In this document: positions 54,424-63,278 of the stretch, piece after piece | How positions within the stretch are numbered: the stretch's first letter is position 1 | Layout of the letters: each line of letters begins with the position of its first letter | Assembly: GCF_008000935.1 (NCBI RefSeq) | Contig: NZ_CP042831.1 | Location: 1,674,001-1,738,000 of the forward strand | DNA: 64,000 nt | From: Flavobacterium alkalisoli | Lineage (GTDB): Bacteria; Bacteroidota; Bacteroidia; Flavobacteriales; Flavobacteriaceae | Reading direction: 5' to 3' | Notes under the pieces: model-generated | Seen by the model: the letters and a program-made list of their open reading frames with translations, nothing else | The model's database searches: none | What the model was told of the DNA's origin: nothing | Program-made: the position numbers and the translations under genes

Positions 54424-56823
54424 ATGCAGAATAATTTACCCATACAAACTGAAAACGAAAATAGTGTCAACAGTTTTAATATCAGAGAACAAATAGATAA
54501 GTATTTCGTTCATTGGAAATGGTTTACTGTTAGCGTAATTGCGTGTTTGTTTTTGGCTTTTCTTTATTTGAGATATTCAACTCCTGAATACCAGATTAGC
54601 GCAACCATTTTAATTAAAGATGAAAAAAAAGGCGGGGTAGCCAATGAAGTTTCAGCTTTAAGCGAATTAGGGTTAATGGGAGGAAATAGTAATGTAGATA
54701 ATGAAATTGAAGTTCTTAAAGCAAGGTCGTTAACAAGAAACACTGTAAAAGAACTTAAATTTAATATTAGTTATTTTACAAAAGGCAATGTTAAGACAAA
54801 AGAAACTTATGTCAATCCGTATATTAAAGTTAGTTTCTACGATGTAATTGACGACTTTTATACGAAAGATACAGTTTTTACTGTTAAAACAATTTCAGAT
54901 ACTAAATTTGAAATTTTTGATGCTGAGTCTAATAAGTTAGGAGTTCATTCATTTGGGGAGTCTTTTTCTTCAAATCTCGGAACAATGCTGGTAACTATAA
55001 ATACTGATAGCATATCGAATAAAAAATCTGATAGTGCTAACAGGGATGTAATTGTGCAATTAAAAGCTTTAGATAAACTTGCTGAAGAATATAGAGCTAA
55101 GTTACAAGTGGCTACAGTAAATAAAATGACAAGCGTGGTTTCTTTATCGTTAACTGATAGGGTTAAGGAAAAAGGAGTTGATTTTCTTAATACGCTTATT
55201 TATACATATAATCAGGATGCTATAAACGACAAAAATCAGGTTGCAAGAAATACTGAGGATTTTATTAATAAACGACTTGAGTCTTTAACAAAAGAGCTGG
55301 ATACAGTAGAGAGGAATGCAGAAGACTTTAAAAAGGTAGAGAGGCTTACTGATATAGAATCTGATGTGAAACTTTTTCTTAACTCAGCAAGTGAGTATGA
55401 AAAAAGTGTTGTGGATAATAGTTCGCAATTGGAGGTAGTAGGTTTTATGATTGATGAGTTGAAAAATTCTGAAGAATTTAATACTTTACCTACAAATTTA
55501 ATTTCTCAGGGTGAAGCTTCCGAATTAATACAGCAATATAATGCCCTTGTGTTAAAACGAGAGAGAGATTTGGATAGAAGTATGACAGAACTACATCCAA
55601 ATATATTAGCAATGAATATGCAGTTAGAAGGGTTGAAAGGAAGCATAGTTAAAAGCTTGACTAACCTGCAATCGTCATTAAAAATAGCAAAAAGGAACCT
55701 AGAACGTCAGGAAGGTATTATGGAGGGAAGGGTAGGACAGGCCCCGAGACAAGAAAGACAGTATAGGGTTATTGAAAGACAAAAAGAGGTAAAAGAGCAG
55801 TTGTATCTGTTCTTGCTTACTAAAAGAGAAGAGAATGCTATTTCTAAAGCAGTAACAGCCCCAAATGCAAAAGTAATTGATAGTGCTTTTGCTAAAGAGC
55901 AACCGGTTTCACCTAAAACAAATGTAGTTTTATTAGCTTCTTTATTGTTAGGACTGGCTATTCCGTTTTTGGTTATTTATCTAAGAGAGCTTCTCGATAC
56001 TAAAATTCATAGCAATGCAGATTTAGATCATTTAAAGGTACCATTCTTAGGTGATGTACCAAGATCTGAAACAAGTAGTGAGTTGGTTAACTTGCATGGT
56101 AGATCGGGAACTGCTGAAGCTTTAAGGATTATTAGGACGAATATGGAATTTATGCTTAATAATGTACCGGCAGGTACTGCAAAAACCATATTTGTAACAT
56201 CAACAATTCCTAAAGAAGGTAAGACTTTTATTTCTGTTAACTTAGCAACTACTATTGCAATGACAGGTAAGAAAGTTTTATTAATTGGTATGGATATCAG
56301 AAATCCTAAGCTGGATGAATATATAAATATACCTTCTAAGGGCTTAACCAATTATTTGTCAACACCAGGTAATACAAATATTAATGATTATATAGTTAAG
56401 TATGGAGAATTTGAGGATTTCTATATTATGCCTCCAGGTATAATTCCTCCAAATCCTGCTGAACTACTTATGAGTAATAAGGTTGAGGAAATGTTTAAAA
56501 AATTACAGACAGAATATGACTATATTATTGTAGATACTGCTCCTGTAAGTTTAGTTACTGATACTCTTATTGTGGCTAATTTAGCTCACTCGTTTATTTA
56601 TGTTTCAAGAGCTAACTATCTTGATAAAAGAATGCTTATTGTACCTGAAACTATGTACAAAGAAAATAAGCTTCCTAACATGGCAATGGTACTTAATGAT
56701 ACCGATAAGAAAACAGGTTATGGCTATGGCTACGGATATGGTTATGGCTATGGTTATGGCTATGGAGCTAATATGGAAACTACCAAATCAGACTGGAAGA
56801 GCAAGATTTTCGGTAGAAAGTAA
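54424..56823 (+). CDS. Capsule tyrosine kinase (Wzc-like BY-kinase)
   Basis: Inner-membrane polysaccharide copolymerase with tyrosine autokinase, 799 residues. It has an N-terminal Wzz domain with one membrane segment (WFTVSVIACLFLAFLYL), a long coiled-coil region, a second membrane segment (LLASLLLGLAIPFLVIYL) and a kinase domain with Walker A TIPKEGKTFISVN, Walker A' LLIGMDIRNP and Walker B YDYIIVDTAP. The C-terminal tail is eight exact Gly-Tyr repeats (56716-56763), the likely autophosphorylation cluster. ATG 54424 is preferred over an upstream TTG (54400) that overlaps wza. Confidence 0.94.
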   Translation: MQNNLPIQTENENSVNSFNIREQIDKYFVHWKWFTVSVIACLFLAFLYLRYSTPEYQISATILIKDEKKGGVANEVSALSELGLMGGNSNVDNEIEVLKARSLTRNTVKELKFNISYFTKGNVKTKETYVNPYIKVSFYDVIDDFYTKDTVFTVKTISDTKFEIFDAESNKLGVHSFGESFSSNLGTMLVTINTDSISNKKSDSANRDVIVQLKALDKLAEEYRAKLQVATVNKMTSVVSLSLTDRVKEKGVDFLNTLIYTYNQDAINDKNQVARNTEDFINKRLESLTKELDTVERNAEDFKKVERLTDIESDVKLFLNSASEYEKSVVDNSSQLEVVGFMIDELKNSEEFNTLPTNLISQGEASELIQQYNALVLKRERDLDRSMTELHPNILAMNMQLEGLKGSIVKSLTNLQSSLKIAKRNLERQEGIMEGRVGQAPRQERQYRVIERQKEVKEQLYLFLLTKREENAISKAVTAPNAKVIDSAFAKEQPVSPKTNVVLLASLLLGLAIPFLVIYLRELLDTKIHSNADLDHLKVPFLGDVPRSETSSELVNLHGRSGTAEALRIIRTNMEFMLNNVPAGTAKTIFVTSTIPKEGKTFISVNLATTIAMTGKKVLLIGMDIRNPKLDEYINIPSKGLTNYLSTPGNTNINDYIVKYGEFEDFYIMPPGIIPPNPAELLMSNKVEEMFKKLQTEYDYIIVDTAPVSLVTDTLIVANLAHSFIYVSRANYLDKRMLIVPETMYKENKLPNMAMVLNDTDKKTGYGYGYGYGYGYGYGYGANMETTKSDWKSKIFGRK
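56716..56763 (+). repeat. In-frame hexanucleotide repeat encoding (Gly-Tyr)8
   Basis: Eight copies of GGNTAY encode alternating Gly and Tyr at the end of the BY-kinase. The third-base choices vary (GGT, GGC, GGA; TAT, TAC), so it is a protein-level repeat that could still slip at the DNA level. Confidence 0.9.
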
Positions 56824-56845
56824 AATCTTACAGTTTTTATAATAT

Positions 56846-56881
56846 AAAACGCCTTCTTTAAATTTTAAAGAAGGTGTTGTT
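56846..56881. terminator. Bidirectional terminator between wzc and the PHP phosphatase gene
   Basis: AACGCCTTCTTTAA and TTAAAGAAGGTGTT form a 14-bp stem with one G-U pair (about 56848-56878), flanked by A- and T-rich sequence. It overlaps the last codons of the minus-strand PHP gene and serves two convergent genes. Confidence 0.75.
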
Positions 56882-57595
56882 ATTTAAAGCTTCAATCAAG
56901 CGTTCATGTTTTTTAAAAGGTATTTTATTTTTAAAAGCTTCAACGTGTCTCATATGGTGTGCATCAGATCCTGTAAAGTCAATCAACTTTTCATTTAATA
57001 ATCTCTCGGCTGTCTTTAATACACCTTCTCCATAATATCCGGTAACCGATAATAAGTTGAGTTGAAACAGACACCCCGCCTTCTTAAGCTTGTAATATTC
57101 GTCAAATTTAGTGTGATAAAACAAATATCTTTCCGGGTGTGCCAACACAGGCTTGTAACCGGCTACCTGTAATTCAAATAATATATCATATAAATTAATT
57201 GGCGGATTAATATATGACATCTCAACCAATACATAATTCTCCTTTAGGGTTAATAACTGCTCTGATTTGAATAACTCTACAAAAGTGTCATCCATTAAAT
57301 GCTCAGCAGCTGCTTTAAAAGGTGAAGTGATATTGTTGTCTTTAAGAAATGAAAGAGTACTCTCTTCTTTTTTAAGGATCCCTTCTCTTGTATTATTCCA
57401 AACTCCCGGTAAGATATGAGGTGTGGCGGTAAATTGAGAAAATCCGTATCCTTTTAAAGTGTTTATTAACTGTAAAGTATCATTTTCATCTTTGGCTCCG
57501 TCATCTATTCCCGGTAGCAAATGTGAGTGTGTATCTACATAATCGCTTGGGATTAAATCCGCTAGAGCGACTTTTGGTTTACTGAAAAAAAGCAA
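56858..57595 (-). CDS. Tyrosine-protein phosphatase of the PHP family (CpsB/CapC-like)
   Basis: PHP-fold metallophosphatase of 245 residues that dephosphorylates BY-kinases. Metal-binding motifs are YVDTHSHLLPGIDDGAKD near the N-terminus, TATPHILPG, VLAHPERYLFYH and FTGSDAHHMRHV. It is convergent with wzc, and the pair would form a phosphorylation cycle controlling capsule chain length or export. Type and context agree. Confidence 0.92.
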   Translation of the reverse strand: MLFFSKPKVALADLIPSDYVDTHSHLLPGIDDGAKDENDTLQLINTLKGYGFSQFTATPHILPGVWNNTREGILKKEESTLSFLKDNNITSPFKAAAEHLMDDTFVELFKSEQLLTLKENYVLVEMSYINPPINLYDILFELQVAGYKPVLAHPERYLFYHTKFDEYYKLKKAGCLFQLNLLSVTGYYGEGVLKTAERLLNEKLIDFTGSDAHHMRHVEAFKNKIPFKKHERLIEALNNNTFFKI

Positions 57596-57671
57596 GGTTA
57601 AATGGTTTTATGTTTAGATTGTAAAAATAAGTAAAACAGTAACCTTGTAAAAATATTGAAGTTAATTTATA

Positions 57672-58793
57672 TTAAGGGTTAGCTTTTAAATGCTTTATGG
57701 TTCTTAATAAGGCAGCTGAGTTAAGTATGATAAGAGGCAGCATTATTACAAAATGAGGTTTGTTTATAATTAGAGCTGTATATATAATGATTAATGCAAT
57801 AGAACCAAAACTAAGCCATTTTAGCGGTTTTTTTCTATTGGATAAGGCTACTATGGTTATAATGATAAAAAGAGGGTTAAAAAGCAATATATTGTAGTTT
57901 AGGAGCAATTCGTTATGTGATGAATAAAGACTTACGAAACAGAAAAGGATGCCAAACAATCCTGCAATTACTAAATAGGATAAATATCCTACTCTTTTTA
58001 TAGTTAATACTAAAAGTATAATTACAAGTATGGCATAGCTGTAATAGCTGTTTAAAAATGAACTGCCTGATGTAATTTCGGTTTTTTCTACAATTGTGAA
58101 GGTGGACTTTGCCAAGGGACCGTTACTGGTTGTTGTATTGCTTACACCTTCCATTAACTCTTTAGGTAAAAACAGCTTTTCAGATGTGTAATCGGTTTTA
58201 TAGCCAAACAGCAGGTTAATACCTAAGTTCTCATAAAAATGATTGTCTGCCAGATAAGTGTAAATAATTTCTCTGTATGTTTTTCCTTTATCTGAATTTT
58301 CTAAGGAAATTTTTACTTGTTTGTCAATAATGTCTGCAACCATAGTGGTGCAGTTGCGGTTTATAAATTTATAGGTATAATATTTTTTGTCTGAGAAAAG
58401 GATGCCGTTCAGTTCATCTGCTATCTGTTGTTTCTGGTTTAGGCTTAGGTTTAAAACCTGCTCATATACGTCTCTTCCGTAGTACTTGTATTCGTAGATA
58501 AAATCAGCATATGATGCTACCGATACAAAATATTGTAAATCACCTTTTACAAACTTTAAATAGAAGTTAGGTGTGTTAAAATCAAAAGTACCAAAATTGT
58601 AAACAGTATTAATGTTATTTGCAGGGTCGAACACCCTTATTGCTGTATGGCCAAAAACAGAATAAAGCTCGTTACCCGAACCACAAGTTAAAAGACTTAC
58701 TTCGGCTTTTTCCGATAGCGGTATTTGTGCAAAGCTCTTAAATGAAAACAGGCTAAAGAATATAACTGCTAATAATACTTTTAAACTTTGCAT
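57672..58793 (-). CDS. DUF4105-family membrane protein (possible lipoprotein N-acyltransferase Lnb)
   Basis: Membrane protein of 373 residues with a signal peptide (MQSLKVLLAVIFFSLFSFKS), a DUF4105 domain (about 25-190; LLTCGSGNELYSVFGHTAIR, FINRNCTTMVADIID) and about five C-terminal membrane segments. The conserved His and Cys of the domain suggest a thiol acyl-transfer site. DUF4105 proteins of Bacteroides have recently been linked to lipoprotein N-acylation (Lnb); transfer of that function here is by family only. Confidence 0.78.
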   Translation of the reverse strand: MQSLKVLLAVIFFSLFSFKSFAQIPLSEKAEVSLLTCGSGNELYSVFGHTAIRVFDPANNINTVYNFGTFDFNTPNFYLKFVKGDLQYFVSVASYADFIYEYKYYGRDVYEQVLNLSLNQKQQIADELNGILFSDKKYYTYKFINRNCTTMVADIIDKQVKISLENSDKGKTYREIIYTYLADNHFYENLGINLLFGYKTDYTSEKLFLPKELMEGVSNTTTSNGPLAKSTFTIVEKTEITSGSSFLNSYYSYAILVIILLVLTIKRVGYLSYLVIAGLFGILFCFVSLYSSHNELLLNYNILLFNPLFIIITIVALSNRKKPLKWLSFGSIALIIIYTALIINKPHFVIMLPLIILNSAALLRTIKHLKANP

Positions 58794-58802
58794 GGTGTTT
58801 TT

Positions 58803-59873
58803 TTATCTAAAGAGTCCTAAATCTATTTTTAAAGAAAAGATGTTTGAATATAGTGCAGCGCTTTGATCGCCAATATCAGTTAAAGCATAGTCTACTTCTA
58901 TGCCTTTATATTTAAACCCTAAACCAATATTTGGCTGATAGCTTAATTTACCGCTTCCGTCTAATTCCCTTATGTTTTGAAAATTACCTACGCCGCCTCT
59001 AAGGAATACCAAATCTATATATCCGAATTCAAAACCAAATGCAGGGTCAAAACTCACCGACTCTGTAGATACAAGGTCGTTGGTTTGTGCAAACTGCATA
59101 TTGATGTTTGCGGCAGCTAATATACTGTAGTCGTAACGGATTATGAATTTCTTTGAAAAGCCAAGCTGTGCTTTTGGTAAAGTAATTTCGCTGCTTTCAG
59201 GCAGTTCCTGGTTTTCGCCCGGTACGGCATCGCGAATAGCATCAAAAGCTTCTTCGTTTATATTCCATACATTGTAAGTTGTTGTAATGTCCCTTAGCAT
59301 TAACCCAAAATTCCATTGATCTTTGGTTTGATATTGTAACCCGATGTCAAAACCAAAACCCCATGAATCGGCAAAGTCCCCAATTATCCTGCGGATAACT
59401 TTAGCGTTAATCCCATATTGTAATCCGTCTAAAGGTAACGAGCGGGCATAAGATAGGGTAACACCATAATCGGCAGTTGAAAACAAGCTGATCCTGTTGT
59501 AGTCTATATTTCCTTCGCTGTCTATTAACTGTGTTGTATTTAAGATGTCGTCTACCCCAAAACGGATAATGGATAAGCCAAAAGCGCTTCTGTCGTCTAT
59601 TGGCATGGCAAATCCGGCGTAGTCATACTGTGCGATATTTGCAAAATAACTGGCGTGCATCAGCGCAAGCTGCTTGTCTTTTACTTTTAAGAGTCCTGCG
59701 GGATTCCAGTAGCCGGAATTTACATCGCCGGTACTGGCAGTAACAGCATTACTCATACCCAAAGCAGCAGCATCTACCCCAATATTCATGAACTCATTGG
59801 AGTACTTTCTAACCGATTGAGCATGGCTTAAAAAGCAAAAAAATAGTATGGGAAATATAAATTTCTTCTTCAA
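58803..59873 (-). CDS. PorV/PorQ-family outer membrane protein
   Basis: FadL-like outer-membrane barrel of the PorV/PorQ group linked to type IX secretion. The TTG at 59873 gives an ideal signal peptide (MKKKFIFPILFFCFLSHAQ). The frame runs on to a TTG at 59891, but a near-consensus -7 element (CATATTTG) ends there. Features: GVDAAALGMSNAVTA, STGDVNSGYWNPAGLL typical of the family, then long amphipathic strands ending in an aromatic residue. PorV shuttles T9SS cargo, but other family members differ and this one cannot be assigned. Confidence 0.8.
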   Translation of the reverse strand: MKKKFIFPILFFCFLSHAQSVRKYSNEFMNIGVDAAALGMSNAVTASTGDVNSGYWNPAGLLKVKDKQLALMHASYFANIAQYDYAGFAMPIDDRSAFGLSIIRFGVDDILNTTQLIDSEGNIDYNRISLFSTADYGVTLSYARSLPLDGLQYGINAKVIRRIIGDFADSWGFGFDIGLQYQTKDQWNFGLMLRDITTTYNVWNINEEAFDAIRDAVPGENQELPESSEITLPKAQLGFSKKFIIRYDYSILAAANINMQFAQTNDLVSTESVSFDPAFGFEFGYIDLVFLRGGVGNFQNIRELDGSGKLSYQPNIGLGFKYKGIEVDYALTDIGDQSAALYSNIFSLKIDLGLFR

Positions 59874-59944
59874 CGCTGTTATTTTGTGCAAATATGAAAT
59901 AAAAATCTCAATTACTAAACTCTATTTCTATTAACTTATTGTGT

Positions 59945-59952
59945 TAACTTTG
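59945..59952 (+). promoter_or_regulatory. Promoter -7 element of pssA
   Basis: TAACTTTG matches TAnnTTTG, 18 nt before the pssA ATG (59971), in the divergent spacer with the PorV/PorQ-family gene. Confidence 0.6.
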
Positions 59953-59970
59953 CAGTAAAATTGTAGAACT

Positions 59971-60738
59971 ATGTCTGTTAAAAAACACATTCCTAACGTA
60001 ATTACATTATTAAACCTTACTTCAGGATTAATTGCACTTGTTTATGCTTTTAATACAAATCTTCAAATGGCATTCTTTTGGGTTTGTATGGGTATCTTTT
60101 TTGATTTTTGGGATGGTTTTTTTGCCAGGATATTCAAGGTGCAGAGTAAACTGGGCCTACAATTAGATTCTTTGGCAGATATGGTAACCAGTGGTGTAGT
60201 ACCCGGTGTTACAATGTATCAGCTTCTTGCTAATATAGCCGACCTAAGGGATGATGCTAATTTAAGTGCCGATAATGCTTATTTAGGTATTCTGCCGTTT
60301 GTTGGTTTTATTATAACAATTGCATCGTGCTACAGACTTGCTAAATTTAATATTGACGAACGTCAGACAGACTCTTTTATAGGTTTGCCAACACCTGCAA
60401 ATGCATTGTTTATTATGAGTCTTCCTGTTATATTAGATAAAACAGGAGGAGTAGGACTTGTTTTTGAATGGTTAAGCAATCCGTTTATACTGGCAGGTAT
60501 AAGTGCTCTTAGTGCATATTTATTGAATGCGGAAATACCTTTGTTCTCACTTAAGGTTAAATATTTTAACTGGGAACGTAACAAAATTCAGTTTGTATTC
60601 CTTATAGCATCTATACTGTTATTGTTCTTTTTCCAGTATTTTGCCATACCGCTTATTATTCTTTTTTATGTAATATTGTCGGTAATCAACAATATGTCTG
60701 CTAAAAAGGTTCATGAAAGCCCATCCGCAAAAGAGTAA
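59971..60738 (+). CDS. pssA: CDP-diacylglycerol-serine O-phosphatidyltransferase
   Basis: Inner-membrane enzyme of phosphatidylserine synthesis (leading to phosphatidylethanolamine). The 255 residues carry the complete CDP-alcohol phosphatidyltransferase motif DFWDGFFARIFKVQSKLG with the following LDSLAD, and about seven hydrophobic segments. N-terminal HIPNVITLLNLTSGLIALVY is typical of the type II PssA. Its 3' end overlaps the GH25 gene by 26 nt. Confidence 0.95.
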   Translation: MSVKKHIPNVITLLNLTSGLIALVYAFNTNLQMAFFWVCMGIFFDFWDGFFARIFKVQSKLGLQLDSLADMVTSGVVPGVTMYQLLANIADLRDDANLSADNAYLGILPFVGFIITIASCYRLAKFNIDERQTDSFIGLPTPANALFIMSLPVILDKTGGVGLVFEWLSNPFILAGISALSAYLLNAEIPLFSLKVKYFNWERNKIQFVFLIASILLLFFFQYFAIPLIILFYVILSVINNMSAKKVHESPSAKE

Positions 60739-61591
60739 CGCAAAAAATATACGTAAGCCTAAACCTAAACAGGCTAAAAAAATAACTCCGGGAAAAATAC
60801 TAAGGTATTCTTTCCTGGTTTTGCTATTGTCCTTTATTATTGCTGTAGGATATCATTACCGAAACGGTTTTTTGTATTATCTGGGTTTTAAAACCAATAA
60901 GCGTATCGAAACACTTACTAAGGAGGAACGCAAAATTGCCGATTTAAGGATATATGAGATTGTTTCCCGGCACAAGGATAAGGTTTTTGGATTTGATATA
61001 TCGCAGTATCAGGGAAAGATAGATTGGGATAAAGTACACGGGGAGAATGAGCATTATGCTATGAAGTTTGTTTTTATCCGTTCTACTGCAGGAAAAAATA
61101 AAACCGACAGTCAATATAAAACGAATTGGAAACAGGCCGGTAAAAAGGGGTTTATAAGAGGGGCATATCATTACTATAGGCCTAATGAAAATTCAATTAA
61201 GCAGGCTGAGAATTTTATCAGTACGGTTAAGCTTGAAAAGGGAGATTTACCACCTGTATTGGATATCGAAAAAATTCCGAGTAAACAAAGCATGGATAGC
61301 CTTAAAGTAGGTTTAAAGCGCTGGCTGGATAAGGTAGAAGGTCATTATGGTGTAAAACCTATAATTTACAGCGGTGAGAGCTTTTATACCGATTTTTTAA
61401 AAAAAGAATTTGAAGGCTATACAGTATGGATTGCCAATTACAGTTTTTTTGAAGACGAGATAAGAAACGAATGGCACTTTTGGCAATTTACAGATAAGGC
61501 AGCTATTGAAGGTATTGACGGAAATGTGGATGTAAATATCTATAACGGCAATTATGATCAGCTAAAAAAGCATACCCTTGTTATGAGGTAA
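60713..61591 (+). CDS. GH25 family muramidase
   Basis: Membrane-anchored lysozyme-like enzyme of 292 residues. A basic N-terminus and one membrane segment (about 30-48) precede a GH25 domain with FGFDISQYQGKIDWDKV, FVFIRSTAGKN, GAYHYYRPNEN and the catalytic DIE in LPPVLDIEKI. It is predicted to cleave peptidoglycan in the periplasm. It starts inside the end of pssA, so it is co-transcribed with it, and is convergent with the GNAT gene. Confidence 0.9.
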   Translation: MKAHPQKSNAKNIRKPKPKQAKKITPGKILRYSFLVLLLSFIIAVGYHYRNGFLYYLGFKTNKRIETLTKEERKIADLRIYEIVSRHKDKVFGFDISQYQGKIDWDKVHGENEHYAMKFVFIRSTAGKNKTDSQYKTNWKQAGKKGFIRGAYHYYRPNENSIKQAENFISTVKLEKGDLPPVLDIEKIPSKQSMDSLKVGLKRWLDKVEGHYGVKPIIYSGESFYTDFLKKEFEGYTVWIANYSFFEDEIRNEWHFWQFTDKAAIEGIDGNVDVNIYNGNYDQLKKHTLVMR

Positions 61592-61596
61592 TAAAA

Positions 61597-62064
61597 CTAT
61601 GATTGCTTAATTTTTATTAGCTGTTTTTCGAAACAAATGCTGCTTTCCACATCTTTATATTGTCCATAATTTGGAGTGATGTTGTAACCATTTTTAGTGT
61701 AAAGGCTTATTGCGGCTTTTAATTCTTTACTTGTTTCAAGAATACACTTTTTATATCCCAGTTCTAAAGCCCATTGCTCTAATTCATTTAAAACTTTTGT
61801 AGCGATTCCCAGTTCACGTTTATCAGGATGAACAAACATGCGTTTTACTTCCATAATTTCTGGTTCATATTCTTTTATTGCTCCACAGCCACAAGGAGTT
61901 TCTTCATGAATCGCAACGACTGTATGTCTTATTAGGTCTGTTTTATTATGCTGAGCAAAAAAGGTGTCTTCTTCGCCATTTAAGATAGCGAGAAATTCAT
62001 CGAGTTCCGTTACAAGATTCCTGAAGTCGGTATCAGATGAGTCAGTTCGTTTTAATTGTATCAT
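61597..62064 (-). CDS. GNAT family N-acetyltransferase
   Basis: Acetyltransferase of 155 residues with the GNAT acetyl-CoA loop VHPDKRELGIATKVLNELE and the preceding strand GCGAIKEYEPEIMEVKRMFV. The substrate is unknown. It lies downstream of the lptB terminator, with no recognised promoter of its own, and converges with the GH25 gene. Confidence 0.88.
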   Translation of the reverse strand: MIQLKRTDSSDTDFRNLVTELDEFLAILNGEEDTFFAQHNKTDLIRHTVVAIHEETPCGCGAIKEYEPEIMEVKRMFVHPDKRELGIATKVLNELEQWALELGYKKCILETSKELKAAISLYTKNGYNITPNYGQYKDVESSICFEKQLIKIKQS

Positions 62065-62072
62065 TGTGTCAG

Positions 62073-62103
62073 GTAATAAAAAAAGCGCGGAGAACCGCGC
62101 TTA
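62073..62103 (-). terminator. Terminator of lptB
   Basis: Stem AAGCGCGG and CCGCGCTT (plus 62083-62090 and 62095-62102) with a 4-nt loop; on the minus strand it is followed by a seven-T run. It lies 10 nt after lptB, ending the tatC-lptB group. Confidence 0.85.
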
Positions 62104-62112
62104 TATTGAATT

Positions 62113-62898
62113 TTAAAAATTTTCTTCATCAGGAACATTGCTTGGGGCTACATGCTGCTGGAAATCGAGCTTTTTCTTTCTTAGCTCAAAATTTTGTCCC
62201 AGGTATACTTTACGAACCATTTCATCACTTGCCAGGTCTTCCGGCACACCGGCTTTCAATATCCCTCCTTCAAACATAAGGTAGGTTTTATCAGTAATAG
62301 CCAGGGTTTCCTGTACGTTGTGGTCGGTTATAAGAATACCGATATTTTTATTTTTAAGCTGTGCTACAATTCGCTGAATATCCTCAACCGCTACAGGGTC
62401 TACCCCGGCAAAAGGCTCATCCAGAAGAATGAATTTAGGGTCGGTGGCCAGTGCACGGGCAATCTCAGTTCTTCTTCGCTCACCACCCGATAAAAGGTCA
62501 CCGCGGTTAGTACGTATATGCTGAAGGGAGAACTCGTCTATAAGCGCTTCCATTTTAGCTTCCTGCTCTTTTTTAGAAAGATTGGTAAGCTGCAATACAC
62601 TAAGGATATTGTCTTCGATGCTTAATTTTCTGAAAACAGAAGCTTCCTGGGCAAGGTAACCTATACCGTTTTGGGCGCGTTTATACATAGGGAAATCGGT
62701 AATTTCCATATTGTCAAGGTAAATCTTGCCGCTGTTAGGTTTTACAAGGCCTACGATCATGTAGAAAGAAGTGGTTTTTCCGGCTCCGTTGGGGCCTAAA
62801 AGACCAACAATTTCACCCTGATTCACTTCTACAGAGATGCCTTTTACTACGCTTCGTCCTTTGTATGTTTTTATTAAGTTATCTGCTCTTAATTTCAT
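62113..62898 (-). CDS. lptB: LPS export ABC transporter ATP-binding protein
   Basis: ATPase of the LptBFGC complex that extracts lipopolysaccharide from the inner membrane. The 261 residues show Walker A GPNGAGKTTSFYMIVGLV, Q-loop IGYLAQEASVFRKLS, signature LLSGGERRRTEIARALA, Walker B FILLDEPFAGVDP and switch His in TDHNVQETL. The sequence is the LptB branch (LVKPNSGKIYLDN). About 20 extra C-terminal residues (HVAPSNVPDEENF) go beyond the core. It follows a carboxymuconolactone decarboxylase-family gene. Confidence 0.95.
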   Translation of the reverse strand: MKLRADNLIKTYKGRSVVKGISVEVNQGEIVGLLGPNGAGKTTSFYMIVGLVKPNSGKIYLDNMEITDFPMYKRAQNGIGYLAQEASVFRKLSIEDNILSVLQLTNLSKKEQEAKMEALIDEFSLQHIRTNRGDLLSGGERRRTEIARALATDPKFILLDEPFAGVDPVAVEDIQRIVAQLKNKNIGILITDHNVQETLAITDKTYLMFEGGILKAGVPEDLASDEMVRKVYLGQNFELRKKKLDFQQHVAPSNVPDEENF

Positions 62899-62918
62899 GT
62901 TTTCAGGTTTCTTGTACG

Positions 62919-63275
62919 TTATTCGCCTTTACTGTTTTCTTCCAGTGCTTCCCAAAACTCATAAGCCCTCCTTAAGTGGGGTACTACTATGGTTCCGCCT
63001 ACAAGTGTTGCAATACCCAGTGCTTCCATAACCTGTTCTTTGTTGAGGCCTTCTTTATAGCACGTTTCAAGGTGGTATTTTATACAGTCGTCACAACGAA
63101 GTACTGCCGATGCAACCAGTCCTAAAAGTTCCTTGGTTTTTACGTCAAGGGCACCTTCCATATAGGCGTTGGTATCAAGGTTAAAAATACGTTTTATTAT
63201 TTTGTTGTTATCCGCCAGAAGCTTGTCGTTCATTTTTTGGCGGTAATCGTTAAATTCCTGTACTAAATCAGCCAT
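62919..63275 (-). CDS. Carboxymuconolactone decarboxylase-family protein (AhpD-like)
   Basis: Small all-helical protein of 118 residues of the CMD/AhpD family. It has the redox motif CxxCxxxH in VLRCDDCIKYHLETCYKEG plus TLVGGTIVVPHLRRA. That motif favours AhpD-like peroxidase or disulfide activity over decarboxylation. Flanked by tatC (3 nt away) and lptB, so probably one operon. Exact role unknown. Confidence 0.88.
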   Translation of the reverse strand: MADLVQEFNDYRQKMNDKLLADNNKIIKRIFNLDTNAYMEGALDVKTKELLGLVASAVLRCDDCIKYHLETCYKEGLNKEQVMEALGIATLVGGTIVVPHLRRAYEFWEALEENSKGE

Positions 63276-63278
63276 AGT

